The position numbers and the translations under genes were made by a program. Under the pieces are notes generated by a model. The model saw only the letters and a program-made list of their open reading frames with translations. It made no database searches and had not been told where the DNA came from. Positions 1 to 11,752 of a stretch of DNA of 64,000 nucleotides are shown here, piece after piece. This DNA is from Synaphobranchus kaupii (lineage: Eukaryota > Chordata > Actinopteri > Anguilliformes > Synaphobranchidae): the NCBI GenBank assembly GCA_029718625.1, contig CM056379.1, positions 55,759,579-55,823,578 of the forward strand, written 5' to 3'. How positions within the stretch are numbered: position 1 is the first letter of the stretch; each line of letters begins with the position of its first letter.

Positions 1-1334
1 CAAGGTCTGTGGAAGCAGTGGGGTAGGAGGTGTGTCTTTCTCTGTGGGCAGGGCCGAGGGATGTTGTGATTTTGAAATGTTTTGACAACAAATGTGACCG
101 TTGGGGAAAAATTGCATACTAGCTATAGCTTTAACTAAATCCTTAATTCATTCGTAAATTATCCTATGGGTTCACTAATTCCAACTCACAGATCCAAAGC
201 TGAATCAAGGATGAGAGAAACTGCACCCGGAACATGACAAGGGTTAGACTGGGTCATGGGCTTTCTGAACTTTGACCTCACCAGTGATTGGCTAGGCTGT
301 GACTTCAGATAGGAAGCCCAAGCTTCACACATGCATTCCACATGCTTGGATAATTTCTGCTGGGTTTTAAAAAGAAATGCAGTGTCTTTGCTCTATGCTA
401 CTCGCTGTTGCTCAGCTTGGCTTGATTTCTATACTCGAACTATTTCTATACCTGTGTGGGAATCCCCCAGCAGACTCCGTCCCTTATGCCACGTGGTTCA
501 TTAATGGACACAGTGCGTCATTAGCGACCATCACAAAGCAACTGTCGTGGGCGGACTTTGGGTTTGTGAAACGTTTGGGGAATGATGAAGGCCTGACCCC
601 TGACCCCTGCCGCCAACACCTGCGAGTCACCGGTCCTCCTCTGACGATGCATCACTATCGCGCTGTTCCGTGTTTAACAGAACCGCCAGTGCTCTCTCAC
701 ACACTGACCTGCATTGGCAGAACTGAGTCGTCGCAGATGCGCAAATTACAGTGTTGTCACCTGGAGCTGCGCTATGCTAATTTTAACTTTGACAAGACTG
801 CTAATATTCACGATCGTCAGGGGCTCCCAGCCAATACCTGTGTGACAGTTCCAGTCAGCGGGAACCTGCGGTAAGAGCGCTTACAAATGCAAGAAGGAGC
901 TGTGGAAACACCGTACACTTAATTCCACCTGTCACACATTCACACATTCAGTTTACAAACGTGGCTACATCTGCAAACTGAGGGACCGATGAAAAATCCA
1001 ACTGCAAACTTCCCTGCGTCGTCTCTAAGAAAAACTGTTCACATTGCTACCAACGTAAAACAAGAAGATCCTCACAGCAAGCTCATGTCAAAAAGACGCT
1101 TCATGTATATGGTGCTCAAACCCAATGCAACACAAAATAAAGAGTGGAGTAATAGTAAAAAAATAAAAGGCAGCACACAGAGACGTAACACATTATATGC
1201 TTTCATTCTTTGTAGAAAAATGTGTAATTTGTTACTTGTGAGCGAGATATATTTTACTTTTTACTACAATGTTGCTACAAAGGAATTGATTTCTTATCAT
1301 TCATTAAAACTGAAACTGTAACTACTGAATCTCA
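1..1334. other. Unassigned intronic sequence, no gene seen
   Basis: No exon, RNA gene or recognisable transposon was found here. Open frames are short and have no family resemblance. The stretch probably belongs to the very long second intron of cacnb1, whose first two exons lie further right on the minus strand. That placement is inferred from exon order only, because exon 3 is not in the window. Confidence 0.5.
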
Positions 1335-1358
1335 AACACACACACACACACACACACA
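1335..1358. repeat. (CA)n microsatellite
   Basis: About 12 uninterrupted CA dinucleotides. Confidence 0.9.
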
Positions 1359-1409
1359 TGCATAGTTACATAGTACTACAGGGGAACCTGTAGTACTGAG
1401 GCCGTAGTA

Positions 1410-1789
1410 GGACGGTGGAGCAGGCTGGTTGTAAACAGAGCAGAGGGGAGAGCGGGCTGGGAAGTCTAATTAAAACCCCACCGCCAGCAGCTGTGGCCAA
1501 GCCCAAAATGGACCCCCGGGAAGGGAGAGGGGGACAGGCCGAGCCAGAGAACAGGAAACCCGCTGCTGAAACGGCCCTGACACTCGCCGCCCAGCCCCGG
1601 AAAAGTTCCCTCAGGAGCCCGGCTTACCACGAGGGGCCTCCGGGTCGTCCCGGTCTCAGTCTCAGCCGCGTCCATTCGCTCGCCGCTGTTGAGCCGGGGA
1701 GGGGCAGCGCAAGTCCGGGGAAGGCGCTCAGGAGAGTCAGCCAGTGAGGGCGTGCGCGAGAGAGAACGGGTGACTCAGTGAACGTGCCG

Positions 1790-1826
<37 letters not shown>

Positions 1827-2160
1827 GAGCGGAGCGGTACGTGCGTGGGTAACCCCCAATTCCCTATCTCCACCCCACAGACCAGAGCAGAAGAAAAGCG
1901 AAGAGAGAGAGAGAGAGAAAGACGAGGAGTCGGGTTGCCAGACTTGTGCTACATTTGCAAACTGGTGTAGTATATTTAGCTCTGGCAGGGCAGATACAGG
2001 ACTTGAATAAAATGTGCTCCAGAAGGAGGCTTGGTATGTGTCCGTCAGCCGTTCAGTCTGCTGCCCCCCTGACGTGGGAGCCCCCCGCCCGCGCTCCCTA
2101 CAGCCGGCCGAACGGCGGGTGGGGGCTGTGGGGGGGGGGCAGCAACAGCAGGACAAAGAG
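1410..2160. promoter_or_regulatory. CpG-rich island, possible internal promoter
   Basis: This 750-bp stretch is much richer in G, C and CpG than its AT-rich surroundings. It also contains two GA-repeat blocks, around 1793-1822 and 1903-1920. CpG-dense islands inside an otherwise AT-rich fish intron usually mark promoters or developmental regulatory DNA. On the minus strand, the strand of cacnb1, it contains an ATG followed by a good splice donor (see 1628-1675), which fits an alternative first exon. Promoter function is inferred from composition; no TATA box or initiator was identified. Confidence 0.4.
1628..1675 (-). CDS. Candidate alternative first coding exon of cacnb1
   Basis: On the minus strand an ATG opens 16 codons (MDAAETETGTTRRPLV) and runs directly into a GTAAGC donor. 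The exon ends in phase 0, the same phase as cacnb1 exon 2, so it could splice in frame to cacnb1 exon 3. Calcium-channel beta subunits (CACNB2, CACNB3, CACNB4) are known to use alternative short first exons joined directly to the conserved block after exon 2, and this would fit that pattern. The start context is only moderate (C at -3, G at +4). It could equally be a chance ATG in a CpG island, or the first exon of another gene. Confidence 0.3.
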
Positions 2161-2388
2161 ATCCACTTTCAGACACGTGTTTTTGCACAAAAAGCCTATG
2201 CAACACATTATCAATGTAAACAAGGTCCGGCGACAAGGACATTTCTTTCAGAAACCTCACTAGTGAAAAGAAGAGGCGTCAGATTCACATCTTGACAAAA
2301 TAATACAATAATTACTGTATTATAGCCAAGCGCACAGCCATGGCTTACGAATTACACTGGTTAAATGTCACTTTCATTCGTTTATATC

Positions 2389-2590
2389 CTGGGTTTTCGA
2401 CAGGGGGTCCGCAGACCCCTGGGGTCCTTGAAGGTACTGTAGGGGGTACCTGGCCAGTCTTGATATGCAATGACTATATATAAAGTATATTTTTTAAATA
2501 TAACTATTTTATCTTATGATGGGGGTCCCCTGAATGCCTTTGAGCCTGGGTGGGGGTCCCTGGATCAAAAAGGTATAAAATCCCTGGAGT
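2389..2590. mobile_element. Short hAT-like MITE remnant
   Basis: A 200-bp unit begins with a G-rich arm around 2393-2460 (repeated GGGGTCC-type words). It ends with a similar G-rich block and a text resembling the inverted complement of the start. An AT-rich core lies between. The layout and end words resemble short non-autonomous hAT elements common in fish. It has no coding content and no clear target duplication could be defined. Confidence 0.4.
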
Positions 2591-2966
2591 TAAATTGGTG
2601 ACCACACACAATTTGAAGCCCAGCTAAAGAAGACTCAAACCCATCCAGTTACCATAGAGTTACACACCATTACCTCTGTCTAGCTGTTCAGGTCTAGACT
2701 GTAGCACAATTGGGAATCTGGCTGTCAGTAAGATGAAATTGCAAGTGAGATCATGGTTTTGAAAATGCTCTTGCTGTAAATTGGGATTCATTATGGGCGA
2801 AGAGAAGAGCACGAGGCATAAGGAAAAATGACTAAGGGTTTAACCTGAAGTGGATATGAGTAAGATTAAATACGGTAAAAGCCTTTGATTAAATAGTTTT
2901 AAATTTAAAAGAAGTCAGCTTTACTGTATGTGCCCTTTATAGGCCTTTATTTAATATTAACCAAAA

Positions 2967-2967
<1 letters not shown>
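2591..2967. other. Unassigned sequence
   Basis: AT-rich non-coding DNA between two transposon-like units. No motif or repeat was recognised. Confidence 0.5.
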
Positions 2968-3020
<53 letters not shown>

Positions 3021-3028
3021 GTATATAT

Positions 3029-3070
<42 letters not shown>
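2968..3070. repeat. (TA)n microsatellite
   Basis: About 100 bp of nearly pure TA with one ACGTATATAC-type interruption. It continues on the far side of the adjacent MITE (from 3575), showing that the MITE landed inside it. Confidence 0.95.
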
Positions 3071-3073
<3 letters not shown>

Positions 3074-3574
3074 TGGCGGCTCCTGAGCTGAAAATTGAGG
3101 AGGCAGAAAACTTCCCCTTAAACTGATTATTGGTCTCAATCATTTTTCAATCGGTTTCCTTGATTAACAATAGGCTACATCAGCTATAATTCACAAATTA
3201 CTCTTTGTCATCAAATGTAGCCAGTTCTCCTCAGGCTATTAGGCAAGTAATGAAATTCTTTTAACTTGCATCGCAAAATTGTGCATACATGTGCTCTTCA
3301 TTGTCCGCACTCTAATTCCGAAAATATTCATGGAAATTAAACGATCTTAAAGCTCAGCTTTTGTTAGATTATTTTTATTGCAGGTTGTGCTTTTTTCGTA
3401 AAGTGTACTTTTCCGTTTAATCTCCCCAACATGATGTGAAGAATGAAGCTGTGTCTTCGCCTGCAAATGGATTATTCAGATCATTGGCACACTTGTTAAA
3501 AAAGATTAGGACCAATAATTAGTTTAAAGGGAAGTTTTTTGCCTCCTCAGTTTTCAGCTCAGGAGCCGTCAGTG
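3071..3574. mobile_element. hAT-like MITE with long terminal inverted repeats
   Basis: The unit begins CAGTGGCGGCTCCTGAGC and ends with the near-complement, and the two inverted arms are each about 65 bp (3071-3135 against 3508-3574). The bases on both sides are ATATATAT, consistent with an 8-bp target duplication, although the TA-repeat setting makes this weak. A CAG-type end and 8-bp duplication are typical of the hAT superfamily. The 504-bp body has no coding frame, so it is non-autonomous. Confidence 0.7.
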
Positions 3575-3582
3575 ATATATAT

Positions 3583-4014
3583 ATATATATAGCCAATAAA
3601 GAACTATGGATCTGTGATTTAAATTAAATATAAATGTATAGTTCCATTTTTGTATTTATAATAACACAAATGTTGAGAAAAGTACTTTGTTTCTGTTCCG
3701 ATCAGTTCAGCTCAATTCAGTGAATTACACACAGCAGTATGGCTGGACTGGACAGTTTAGTTTAATTCAGTGCATCAGAGCAGTTTGGTTAATCTCAGAG
3801 ATCAGTTCGGAGAGGTCAATATATGTCTCTCCATGTGAAAGATGAGCAAAAAATAGCTAAGATCCAATAAGCTGTACCTAATACTACTGATCTGTCCACT
3901 GTTCAAATACAGGCTATGCAGTGTAGGGAAAAGGCCCAGGCTCCCACAGTGTACATGCTTCAGTACCACAAACCCGGCTCATCTAATACAAGACATGTCC
4001 AGTGCATTGATGAA
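3583..4014. other. Unassigned sequence
   Basis: No gene or repeat family was recognised. The stretch 3700-3800 has loosely repeated CAGTTCAG-like words. Confidence 0.4.
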
Positions 4015-4077
4015 GGGGCTGCTGGGTGGCTTACCCTTTCGCACTGATCTTCTGCATGGATGGGCCCCACAGTCCAG

Positions 4078-5256
4078 GGGCCTCATTTATAAAACTTTGC
4101 GCAGGTTCTACACTAAAAGGTGAGAAAACAATATATATATATATATACAGTATATATATAACAATATATACGCACAATATGAGAAAACTGCGTACACTCA
4201 AAAAATATCCTGATATATAAAACCGTCCGTACACTAAACTGCATGCAATTTTCTCACAATCAACTTGAAATTTTGTGTTCGTGTACAAGCCTCGTTAATT
4301 CCCACAATTACCATAAATGGCTAATGGAATGCCTGATGTGAATATGATATGCATATAAATTCATTGTCAGAGAAAATGGAGAAGTCAGACCGCAAAACTT
4401 CACAGAGTGTGAAATTGAGATGCTCGTTACGGAGGTAGACATCAGACGGGATAGACTGTTTGGTGGAAATAGTTCTGGCATAATGGACATGTCACAGCAG
4501 CCATACTATTTTGGAAATTAAAAAGAAGTGGTTGGATATTAAAGTGGATGCAAATCTCACAAGATTACACTACCATGCCCATAAATTATTAATAATTGTT
4601 GCTATGAATTGAGTCACGGCTCTTATTCCCCCGTGATGAGACATTATTCAAAATAAACAGATACATCCACATAAAACACACAGATATTACATCCACATTA
4701 ATATGTCCCCAATTGTACCCCTCACTATTAAATTGAAATCTCATCGTTGGACCTTGCATTCAGCATTTGAATGGATTCTCGGATAAAGGAGTGCTTGAAT
4801 CATTTGCGTCTGTAGCAACTTTTGGGACTCTATACCGCCTCCCTGATGGCATAAGATGAAACTTTGAATGTAACACATGGGAGGTACGTGTCACCAGCAG
4901 CATTATAATTTTTTGACAGTCTGGATGCTTAAATATGGACTTTCAGACAAACACCAAAAAGACAAATTAATTAGGCCTGGATGTTATTATTTACTTTGTG
5001 AAAAGAATTGAATGAAATGTCTCTGTAGGATATTTATCTGTATTTATACTTTGCCATCGGAGTCGGCAATTCCCACAGTTTCCAAAATGTGTGAACGAAA
5101 CTACGCATGGGTAATAGTTTGCGCACATTTATGCTATTAGGCGGGCTCCGTCCTTCCATGTTTTCACGTCCAGTTTGTTTTTAAAAATCTTAAATCCGCA
5201 GGGAAAGTGGCGTACACATATTTTTTGTGCGTACGCACCATTTGTAAACGAGGCCT
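4078..5256 (+). mobile_element. PIF/Harbinger-like transposon, degenerate
   Basis: The element starts GGGCCTCATTTATAAA and ends with the near inverted complement TTTGTAAACGAGGCCT. CAG flanks both ends as a 3-bp duplication, a length typical of PIF/Harbinger although the bases differ from the usual TNA. Subterminal GCGTACGCAC words occur at the right end and related words at the left. Inside is a decayed Myb/SANT-like coding piece (4354-4500), the accessory DNA-binding protein of Harbinger elements. No transposase remnant was recognised in the rest of the 1.2 kb. Confidence 0.6.
4354..4500 (+). pseudogene. Myb/SANT-like DNA-binding protein remnant
   Basis: With one frameshift near 4395 the plus strand reads EKSDRK then NFTECEIEMLVTEV, then RLFGGNSSGI. 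This matches the general pattern of the Harbinger ORF1 Myb/SANT-like domain: an aromatic residue followed by T-E-x-E, a leucine/valine helix, then a basic stretch and LFG. The frame closes soon after. The protein would help the transposase bind the element ends. The piece is too short and broken to be functional. Confidence 0.5.
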
Positions 5257-5640
5257 CAGGATCGAATCCCAACTGTGGCTGTTAGCCCTGCCAGGCTGAT
5301 GCATAATTGGCAGTAACATCGCCCAGGGTTAGGGAGGGTTCAGTCGGCCAGTCGTCTCACCACTCTCTAGCGACCCCTGCTGGCTGATTAGGTGTCCGCG
5401 ATCTCTTTGCTAAAGCTACACATGAAGTGGCTTCTACCAACTCAAGTCTGCGCGAGACAGGTTTGTGGGACACGGTGTGGAATAGAAGCCGCTGGTGACA
5501 TCATGCGATCGAGAGGAGAACGCGGGAACGCATTTTCCCGCATCAGCTGTGGAGACTGCAACTTAAGCACAGCTGTACATAATCAGGTGTTCCAAATTTT
5601 GGAGAAAATGGTGGACTGCAAGCATATAAAACGAATTAAG

Positions 5641-7139
5641 TTAAACTATATTTTGGCATCACTTAAAATTCATAAAACTCTGCAGGGAGGTAGAAATCAG
5701 AACTCGGAGTGCTCACGTTTCCATTTTGTAGATTTGAGTCAACACCACTGTTTGCTTCCACACACTCAATGCATCACGCTTGCACACAATCCCACTCCTC
5801 CCTCCCTGAGCTCATGGCAAACACTCATTAAAGGCGATAAACAGAGGCGAAGGCAAGTACACCGTGTGCCGGTCTGATCTGGGAGATGCGCGGGGGAGGG
5901 GCAGGGCGAGGTGGCCAACTACACACGCTGATGTACCGTCCAGATCACGGTGCCCTGCAGAAATTACACTTTCTAAAATGAAGTGCACAAAAATACACAG
6001 TCGGAATGATTTGACTGTGCATCAGTGGAAATGACAGCGGGTGTCGATTTTGATTCCTCCACTAGAGGGCGGCAGCTGCTGTTGTGACACCGTCCACTGC
6101 ATGCCCATGTTTTCTGAAGGAGATCGAGACTGAAGGGAGAGGACTTCTTCTAAACCGAGAAGGAAAAGAATCTGCCCTCAAGATAAATACTGGTTTTACA
6201 GTAAAATGTAAAATGCTCAGATGAGTTGTACCATACAACAAGGTTGTAGTTCTTACAGACGGTAGCACGTCCCCATTCATCTTCAGGTTGACAAGCCTTA
6301 CAAATGAGTCATTACCGTCGACTTTTTTACAGGAGACCATGAACTATGATTTTACCACGCTGTGAACCACATGGTGAAGTCAGGGATTTATCTAGTCTGA
6401 GAGCGCCCATATGGAAATACGGTCAAAAGGTCCCACAGATTACAGCACCAACTGGTCACTCACATGGAAAAAAAGCACAAGCCATACCAACACAAAGTAA
6501 TGTTTGTGTGTGTGTGTGAGCGTATGTGTGTGTGTACGTGTTAGTGTGTAACCACCTGTCCACTGACCGTGGCAGACTCCCTCCACAACCTGCCTTACAG
6601 TAGAAGGCGCACACTGGCTGCTGCTCGTCTTACTAGAGTCCATAAACAGCCCACCAGCCCCCCCCCCCCACCCCCCTCTCTTCCTACTGCGCCTGTGTGC
6701 TGAGGGGGAATTCAGGCTCAGTCTCCATGGAAACCAGGCCAGTGTACCACTTCTACAGTTGGCTGAGGATGGCTGTGGGGGCGCATGCGTTTGTGTGTGT
6801 GTGTTTGTGTGTGTGTGCGCGTGTGTGCGCAGGAGACCAAAAAGAGAGATGGGACAAGTGTATGTGAGAAAGAAGAGATAAAATGCATACACGCTTATGT
6901 GAAATGATGTGGTGGGACTGTATATAAATACGTAGATAAAGTGCTGGGCAAACATCCCACAGATTTAAGAACTCAAAGGCTTGAACTGAGAGAGACACCC
7001 TTTTTCAAAGAAGGAAAATTACTTCACGTCCGTCAATGCGTCCAACTGTCTGTCCGCCTCATCAACAGCCCCCTACCCACCTCCAGCCTCCCCGGTGGCC
7101 CCTCCCCCAAACCCTGCGTGCATCCCCCGCCCGCATGTC
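5641..7139. other. Unassigned intronic sequence with (TG)n tracts
   Basis: No exon was recognised. TG/CA microsatellites occur near 6507-6545 and 6785-6832, and a poly-C run at 6660-6676. Confidence 0.45.
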
Positions 7140-7445
7140 CGCCCGCCTGTCAGCGGAGATCAAGCGAGCCGTCGCGACTAATTAAGCAATTAAAAGCACA
7201 GAGACGAGCGCGATCACAGAGGCCAGCGGCAGCGGTAACCGAGCTCACAGCGGCGAATCGCTCCCATTAGCGGCCGGCGCCGCGCCCCGCCGCGGTTCCC
7301 CACCCGCCCCCTCCTACCTGCCACAGGGAGAGGAGCTAATGAGGGACGCGACTGGAAAGCGGGGGGGCCCCGCCTGACCTTTCGGACCCGCAAGAGGGTG
7401 GCACTCCCCCGCCGTCTTGCGGCCGGGGAGGGAGCCATTTCAGCG
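7140..7445. promoter_or_regulatory. Second CpG island inside cacnb1 intron 2
   Basis: Roughly 300 bp of very high GC with many CpGs (for example CGGCCGGCGCCGCGCC around 7272). It is surrounded by ordinary AT-balanced DNA. A donor-like CAG|GTAGGAG exists on the minus strand at about 7313-7325, but the frame ending there is in phase 1 and would not join cacnb1 exon 3 in frame. The most likely meaning is a promoter or enhancer; this is inferred from composition only. Confidence 0.4.
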
Positions 7446-9000
7446 AGACGCCCAGATGGGGCCGTTAAATGTCAGCCCTCAGCACGGGCTCTGTCCTTCC
7501 TTTAACTGACAAAAGCTCTCAGTCAAACCGGCTCAGAGAAGAGACCACTCGGCACGGCGCTGCACTTAACGCCGTGGTATGTGGGGGGTGGTGCCGAGGT
7601 TATGTCACAGATTCTGTAGGCCAACCTGGCGCGCAGCTTCGTATTCTTAGTCTTGAACGTTCTGTCTGAAGCTGGGGCACACGTATATGAATATTCATGA
7701 ATGGGCGTGGTCAATGAAAATACTGTGGCAAAAGGCGATTCGTCCCTGGGGATGCCTCTTCAAGACTTTTTATAAAATGTGATTATAGCACTGGAAACCC
7801 TTATTATCGAGATCTTGTGGAGCACCAGACATATGCAGAGTGGGCAAATTACAGCCACGTTTCCCACTGCTGATGATATCTTTGCTGGGCCAGATAAGCA
7901 TTTTGAAGACTGATGGAGTATGTGGAGGCGTGGTTCCAGCTTCAGAGAGTAGAAGTAAGGATTCTAAAGAGGAATCCAGTGCCTTTTCCCCAAGAAATAC
8001 ATTTCAGCTGGCTTCTCAAGTGTGAATTCTGCATAAATATTAATTAAATAGAATTATTAAACTGTGGGAATGTTCTGACGATCAAAAAGCCAGCCAACTC
8101 CAGCAATATTTACCACTGATACTTGCTCTGAACACCAGGCATATAAATAAACTCTATTTACCATTTCCATGTTAAAAAATATGCTGCTAAACTAATGCTA
8201 TTATGGTAAATGGATAAAATGATAACAGTTTGGAATATCTATTATAGTGATCCATTGTTAATTATTAATTGTACAATAGTAATGTGTAGATTTGTTAGTG
8301 AAAAGTGAAAAGGAATTTTAATAATGCTTAAAGAGATTTAACTCACAAATGTCAAAATCAGTTTTATTACAGGTTTTACAGAAGACAGCCATCTTCTAAC
8401 AAACAATGAAAATGCATCTCTTGGGAATGTCAACCAAAGAAATGAGTGACAGTAATAAAGTGCTAAAAAGACAGTTAAGAGTAGAGAACAGCAATTTGAC
8501 TGCAGAAAGGGAACATGTCTGCTCAGAGACAGCTGAGGCAAAGCCCACGGAATTTTCCGGCACAATTCTTTATACCAGCACCTTTAATGTGGATTTACAC
8601 AGAGATCTGGAAATGGCTTCCAAATAGAGAGGGAAAGAGCTTTACATCAGATTTCAGCAGCCCTTTCCAGAACCATCCCCTCAGGAAAGCGTGCATCCTC
8701 GCTGTGCTACCGAGAGGTTTGCGCAAGCCAAATGCTATTGGTTTAAAAGGTCAAGCATTCGCAATGGCCTTTGGATCAGAGGCTGGGCTATATTACCGTC
8801 TGAAGATTATTAAGCATATTATTAAGTTGTTACAGTAGCAATGGTTATGCAAATAGTAAATTCAGATCGAATTCAAACTGGCTAGTAATTTAACACACAG
8901 TCAGACACCACTTGACAAGGTTTATGACCGTACACCCACTTCCTTAAAATCAAAACTACTGACTGTACGCAACTAGGTTCACAAGCAGTACAGTGAATGT
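7446..9000. other. Unassigned intronic sequence
   Basis: No coding exon, RNA gene or known repeat was recognised. Composition becomes AT-rich after 8000. Confidence 0.45.
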
Positions 9001-9056
9001 ACATTACATAACATTTAGCCATTTAGCAGATGCTCTTATCCACAGCAACTTAAACT
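9001..9056 (-). mobile_element. 3' tail of an L2-type LINE or L2-tailed SINE
   Basis: Read on the minus strand this is the typical fish L2 3' end: a conserved stretch with TAAGAGCATCTGC-like text followed by ATGTAATGTA repeats. The same tail is intact at the end of the LINE at 26884-28625. Only the tail is present, so it is a severely truncated copy. Confidence 0.6.
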
Positions 9057-9072
9057 CACACTGCAGAGGAAG

Positions 9073-9457
9073 ATCTTAAGCTCAGCCAGGGGATCACTTA
9101 AGCTCAGCCAGGGGATCACTTAAGCTCAGCCAGGGGATCACTTAAGCTCAGCCAGGGGATCACTTAAGCTCAGCCAGGGATCACTTAAGCTCAGCCAGGG
9201 GATCTTAAGCTCAGCCAGGGGATCACTTAAGCTCAGCCAGGGGATCTTAAGCTCAGCCAGGGGATCACTTAAGCTCAGCCAGGGGGATCTTAAGCTCAGC
9301 CAGGGGGATCTTAAGCTCAGCCAGGGGATCACTTAAGCTCAGCCAGGGGATCACTTAAGCTCAGCCAGGGGATCACTTAAGCTCAGCCAGGGGATCTTAA
9401 GCTCAGCCAGGGGATCACTTAAGCTCAGCCAGGGGATCTTAAGCTCAGCCAGGGGGA
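9073..9457. repeat. 20-22 bp minisatellite, 18 copies
   Basis: Eighteen tandem copies of CTTAAGCTCAGCCAGGGGAT(CA). Units vary only by presence or absence of the CA and by 3, 4 or 5 Gs in the G run. The array abuts the L2 tail on its left. Length variation at this locus is likely between individuals. Confidence 0.95.
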
Positions 9458-10635
9458 TCAGACTGGTGACTAACATTCACTGTTTGGATATCTTGCTATG
9501 GAGGTTAGCAAGCCATTGATACCTGTCAACTCAGGTTGTCATTAAGCCTTCTACCAAATTTCCGATGACACAAAGTTAGATAGTGTGCTACCTAATTTAA
9601 TTTCCTCCGTCCAATTACAAGTGCAAATCCTGCGCGAAAGATTTTGCAAACCCTTTAATTCCCACATCTCAGCGTTAGTCAGCTGGCTTGGCTAGTTATT
9701 CCATCTGAGTAATGGCGTGTTCCTTCTTGTACAGCTATATTTTACTCTTCCATTACTCTTAGCCCACGCAGTCCCTTATACAACAAGCCATGATGCTTGT
9801 GCAGCCCTATAGGCGGTAGACTACTGGTAAATTTATACAATGAGCCGGATTTACATTACTGCCGATCAGTGAATAAACCATTTATGCAAATCACCGTGCT
9901 GTTGATGTCCGGAACATGGTCTTCAACCACAAATCTTCCAGCAGTTTGTGGTAAAATTATGTTTTGCTTTTACGGTAAAAAACTCAACCACAATGTCACC
10001 AGAGTAACACGTGCTACATATTATAGTATTTATTCTCTTTGGTTTTTTACTATTACTATTAAAAAAAACAATGCTTTTCTCTGCACAGGCTCTCTAATAT
10101 GTGTACAGATAACACTACTCAAGTATCCACCAACCTGGAGTTCATGTTTTCAGCATAGAGAGTGGTAAACTACATGAGTTCCATCCCTGTCACTGACAAT
10201 GACCATTTCCTTATTCTTGTACAAAAACAAAAAGGCATCCATAATCAATGTTATTCTTTTATATTAAGGTCAATGAGGGGTTCCATGTGCTCACCAGCCT
10301 GCACACTAACTGCACAATACTGTGCACTATGTCATCTTCAGTGACACTGTACACAAACACCAGCTAAAAAGATCCAAATGCCTGGATTTCCAAAATTGCT
10401 CTCTGATTACATCAAGTAATTAAAGTGAGCACCAAACGACACCAGAATTCATCCGCTTGCAAAGACGAAACTAAGCAAGACAGATTGACTCTTTCTTCCC
10501 ACTACCCGTGCCAAGCTTTGAATATGCCAAATGCTTCACTTCAGTACTACAGACAGTTTGAAGTTATAATGCCAGAGGTGCCTAGAATGGCTAATAAAGG
10601 AGACATTTCTCCTTTCTGTCAACTCCCTCACAACC
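9458..10635. other. Unassigned intronic sequence
   Basis: No feature was recognised apart from short homopolymer runs. Confidence 0.45.
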
Positions 10636-10662
10636 CCCCCCCCCCCCCCCCCGCCCCCAACT
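10636..10662. repeat. Poly-C tract
   Basis: A run of about 20 or more C residues, interrupted once by G. Confidence 0.8.
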
Positions 10663-10710
10663 CCGTAACAATATCCAGCGTCAAGTCAGTCATTCAATGA
10701 ACTAAAATTA

Positions 10711-10810
10711 ATTGAATGCCATACAATAACATATACAAGTGCAGTAACTGAGGAGTGTTCATTGAATGCCATACAATAACATATACAAGTGCAGTAACTG
10801 AGGAGTGTAC
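10711..10810. repeat. Perfect 50-bp tandem duplication
   Basis: Two adjacent copies, 10711-10760 and 10761-10810, are identical except for one base near the end (TTC against TAC). The near-identity suggests a recent slippage or replication duplication. Confidence 0.95.
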
Positions 10811-11143
10811 ATCTTTAGTGTTGATTGTATAATACTTGTTTGGCATATTTGTTTTGTTGTTGTTCTGAAACATGTATGTTAGTGCTTAGACAGGTCTCCC
10901 CTGAAAGAGATTTAAAATCTCAGTGCAAAGTTTTTTTTTTAGAGGTGTGTATAGATTGACATGGGGTGGGACCAAACAACATGGCTACTCCTGATGACAC
11001 TGGATATGTGTTGAAGACATGGAGCAAATGTGAACTAGATGTGGAAGGTGTGTACACCCCTGGAATGATCCCAAAACGTGCAGTACATATGTACTAGTTG
11101 TGAAGTGTGTACACCTCTGAAATGATCACAAATGTGTAAGATA

Positions 11144-11692
11144 CACTACATGGTCAAATGTATATGGACACCTGCTCATCCGACATCTAATTCCAAAATC
11201 ATGGGCCGTAATATGGAGTTGGTCCTCTCTTTGATGCTATAACAGCCTGCACTCTCATGGGAAGGCTTTCCACTAGATGTTGGAACACTGCTGTGTGGAT
11301 TTGCTTCCGTTCAGCCAGAAGAGCATTAGTGAGGTCGGGCACTGATGTGGGGCTATTAGGCCTGGCTCAGTCACCTTTCCAATTGATCACAAATATGTTT
11401 GATGAGGTAGAGGTCAGGGCTCTGTGCAGGCCAGCAATGTTCTTCCACACCAATCTCAACAAACCATTTCTGTATGGACCTCACTTTGTGCACATGGGCA
11501 TTGTCATGCTGAAACAGGAAAGAAAGGGCCTTACCCAAACTGTTTCCACAAAGTTGTAAGCACAGAATTGTCTAGAAAGTCATTGTATGCTCTAGCATTA
11601 AAATTTCCTTCACTAGAACTAAGGGGCCTAGACCGAACTATGAAAAACAGCCCCAGACCAAGGGGTGTCTGGATATTTTTGGCCATATAGTG
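11144..11692 (-). mobile_element. Non-autonomous Tc1-like element, internally deleted
   Basis: The element starts CACTACATGGTCAAATGTAT and ends with the complement, GGCCATATAGTG. Both ends are bordered by TA, the Tc1/mariner target duplication. At 549 bp it is about a third of full length. The interior keeps pieces of an antisense transposase, for example the segment around 11480-11520 that corresponds to the D-D/E catalytic region, but no open frame survives. Confidence 0.75.
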
Positions 11693-11752
11693 TATGTACA
11701 CAATGTAGTATGTACGTGCACCCCTGAAATTATCACAAATGTAGAGTAGATA

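Larger units (their letters stand above)
4015..5640 (+). repeat. SINE-like repeat split by a transposon
   Basis: The left piece (about 4015-4077) and right piece (5257-5640) join into one repeat once the Harbinger-like element between them is removed. A second copy of the family is at 18123-18545 and shares the order of words: GCATGGATGGGCCC, a GAATCC box, a CTGCAGG-type block, then a GTGGAG block. The GATCGAATCCCA stretch next to the insertion resembles a tRNA-type B box, suggesting a tRNA-derived SINE. The family name is not known to me. Confidence 0.4.

Noticed and set aside
377..874. 165-codon open frame at the left edge
   Set aside because: No domain, splice pattern or resemblance to a known protein. 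The length is within chance for 64 kb of mixed composition.
9138..9332. Short repetitive reading frame on the minus strand
   Set aside because: It is a translation of the 18-copy minisatellite at 9073-9457, with no start context or conservation.
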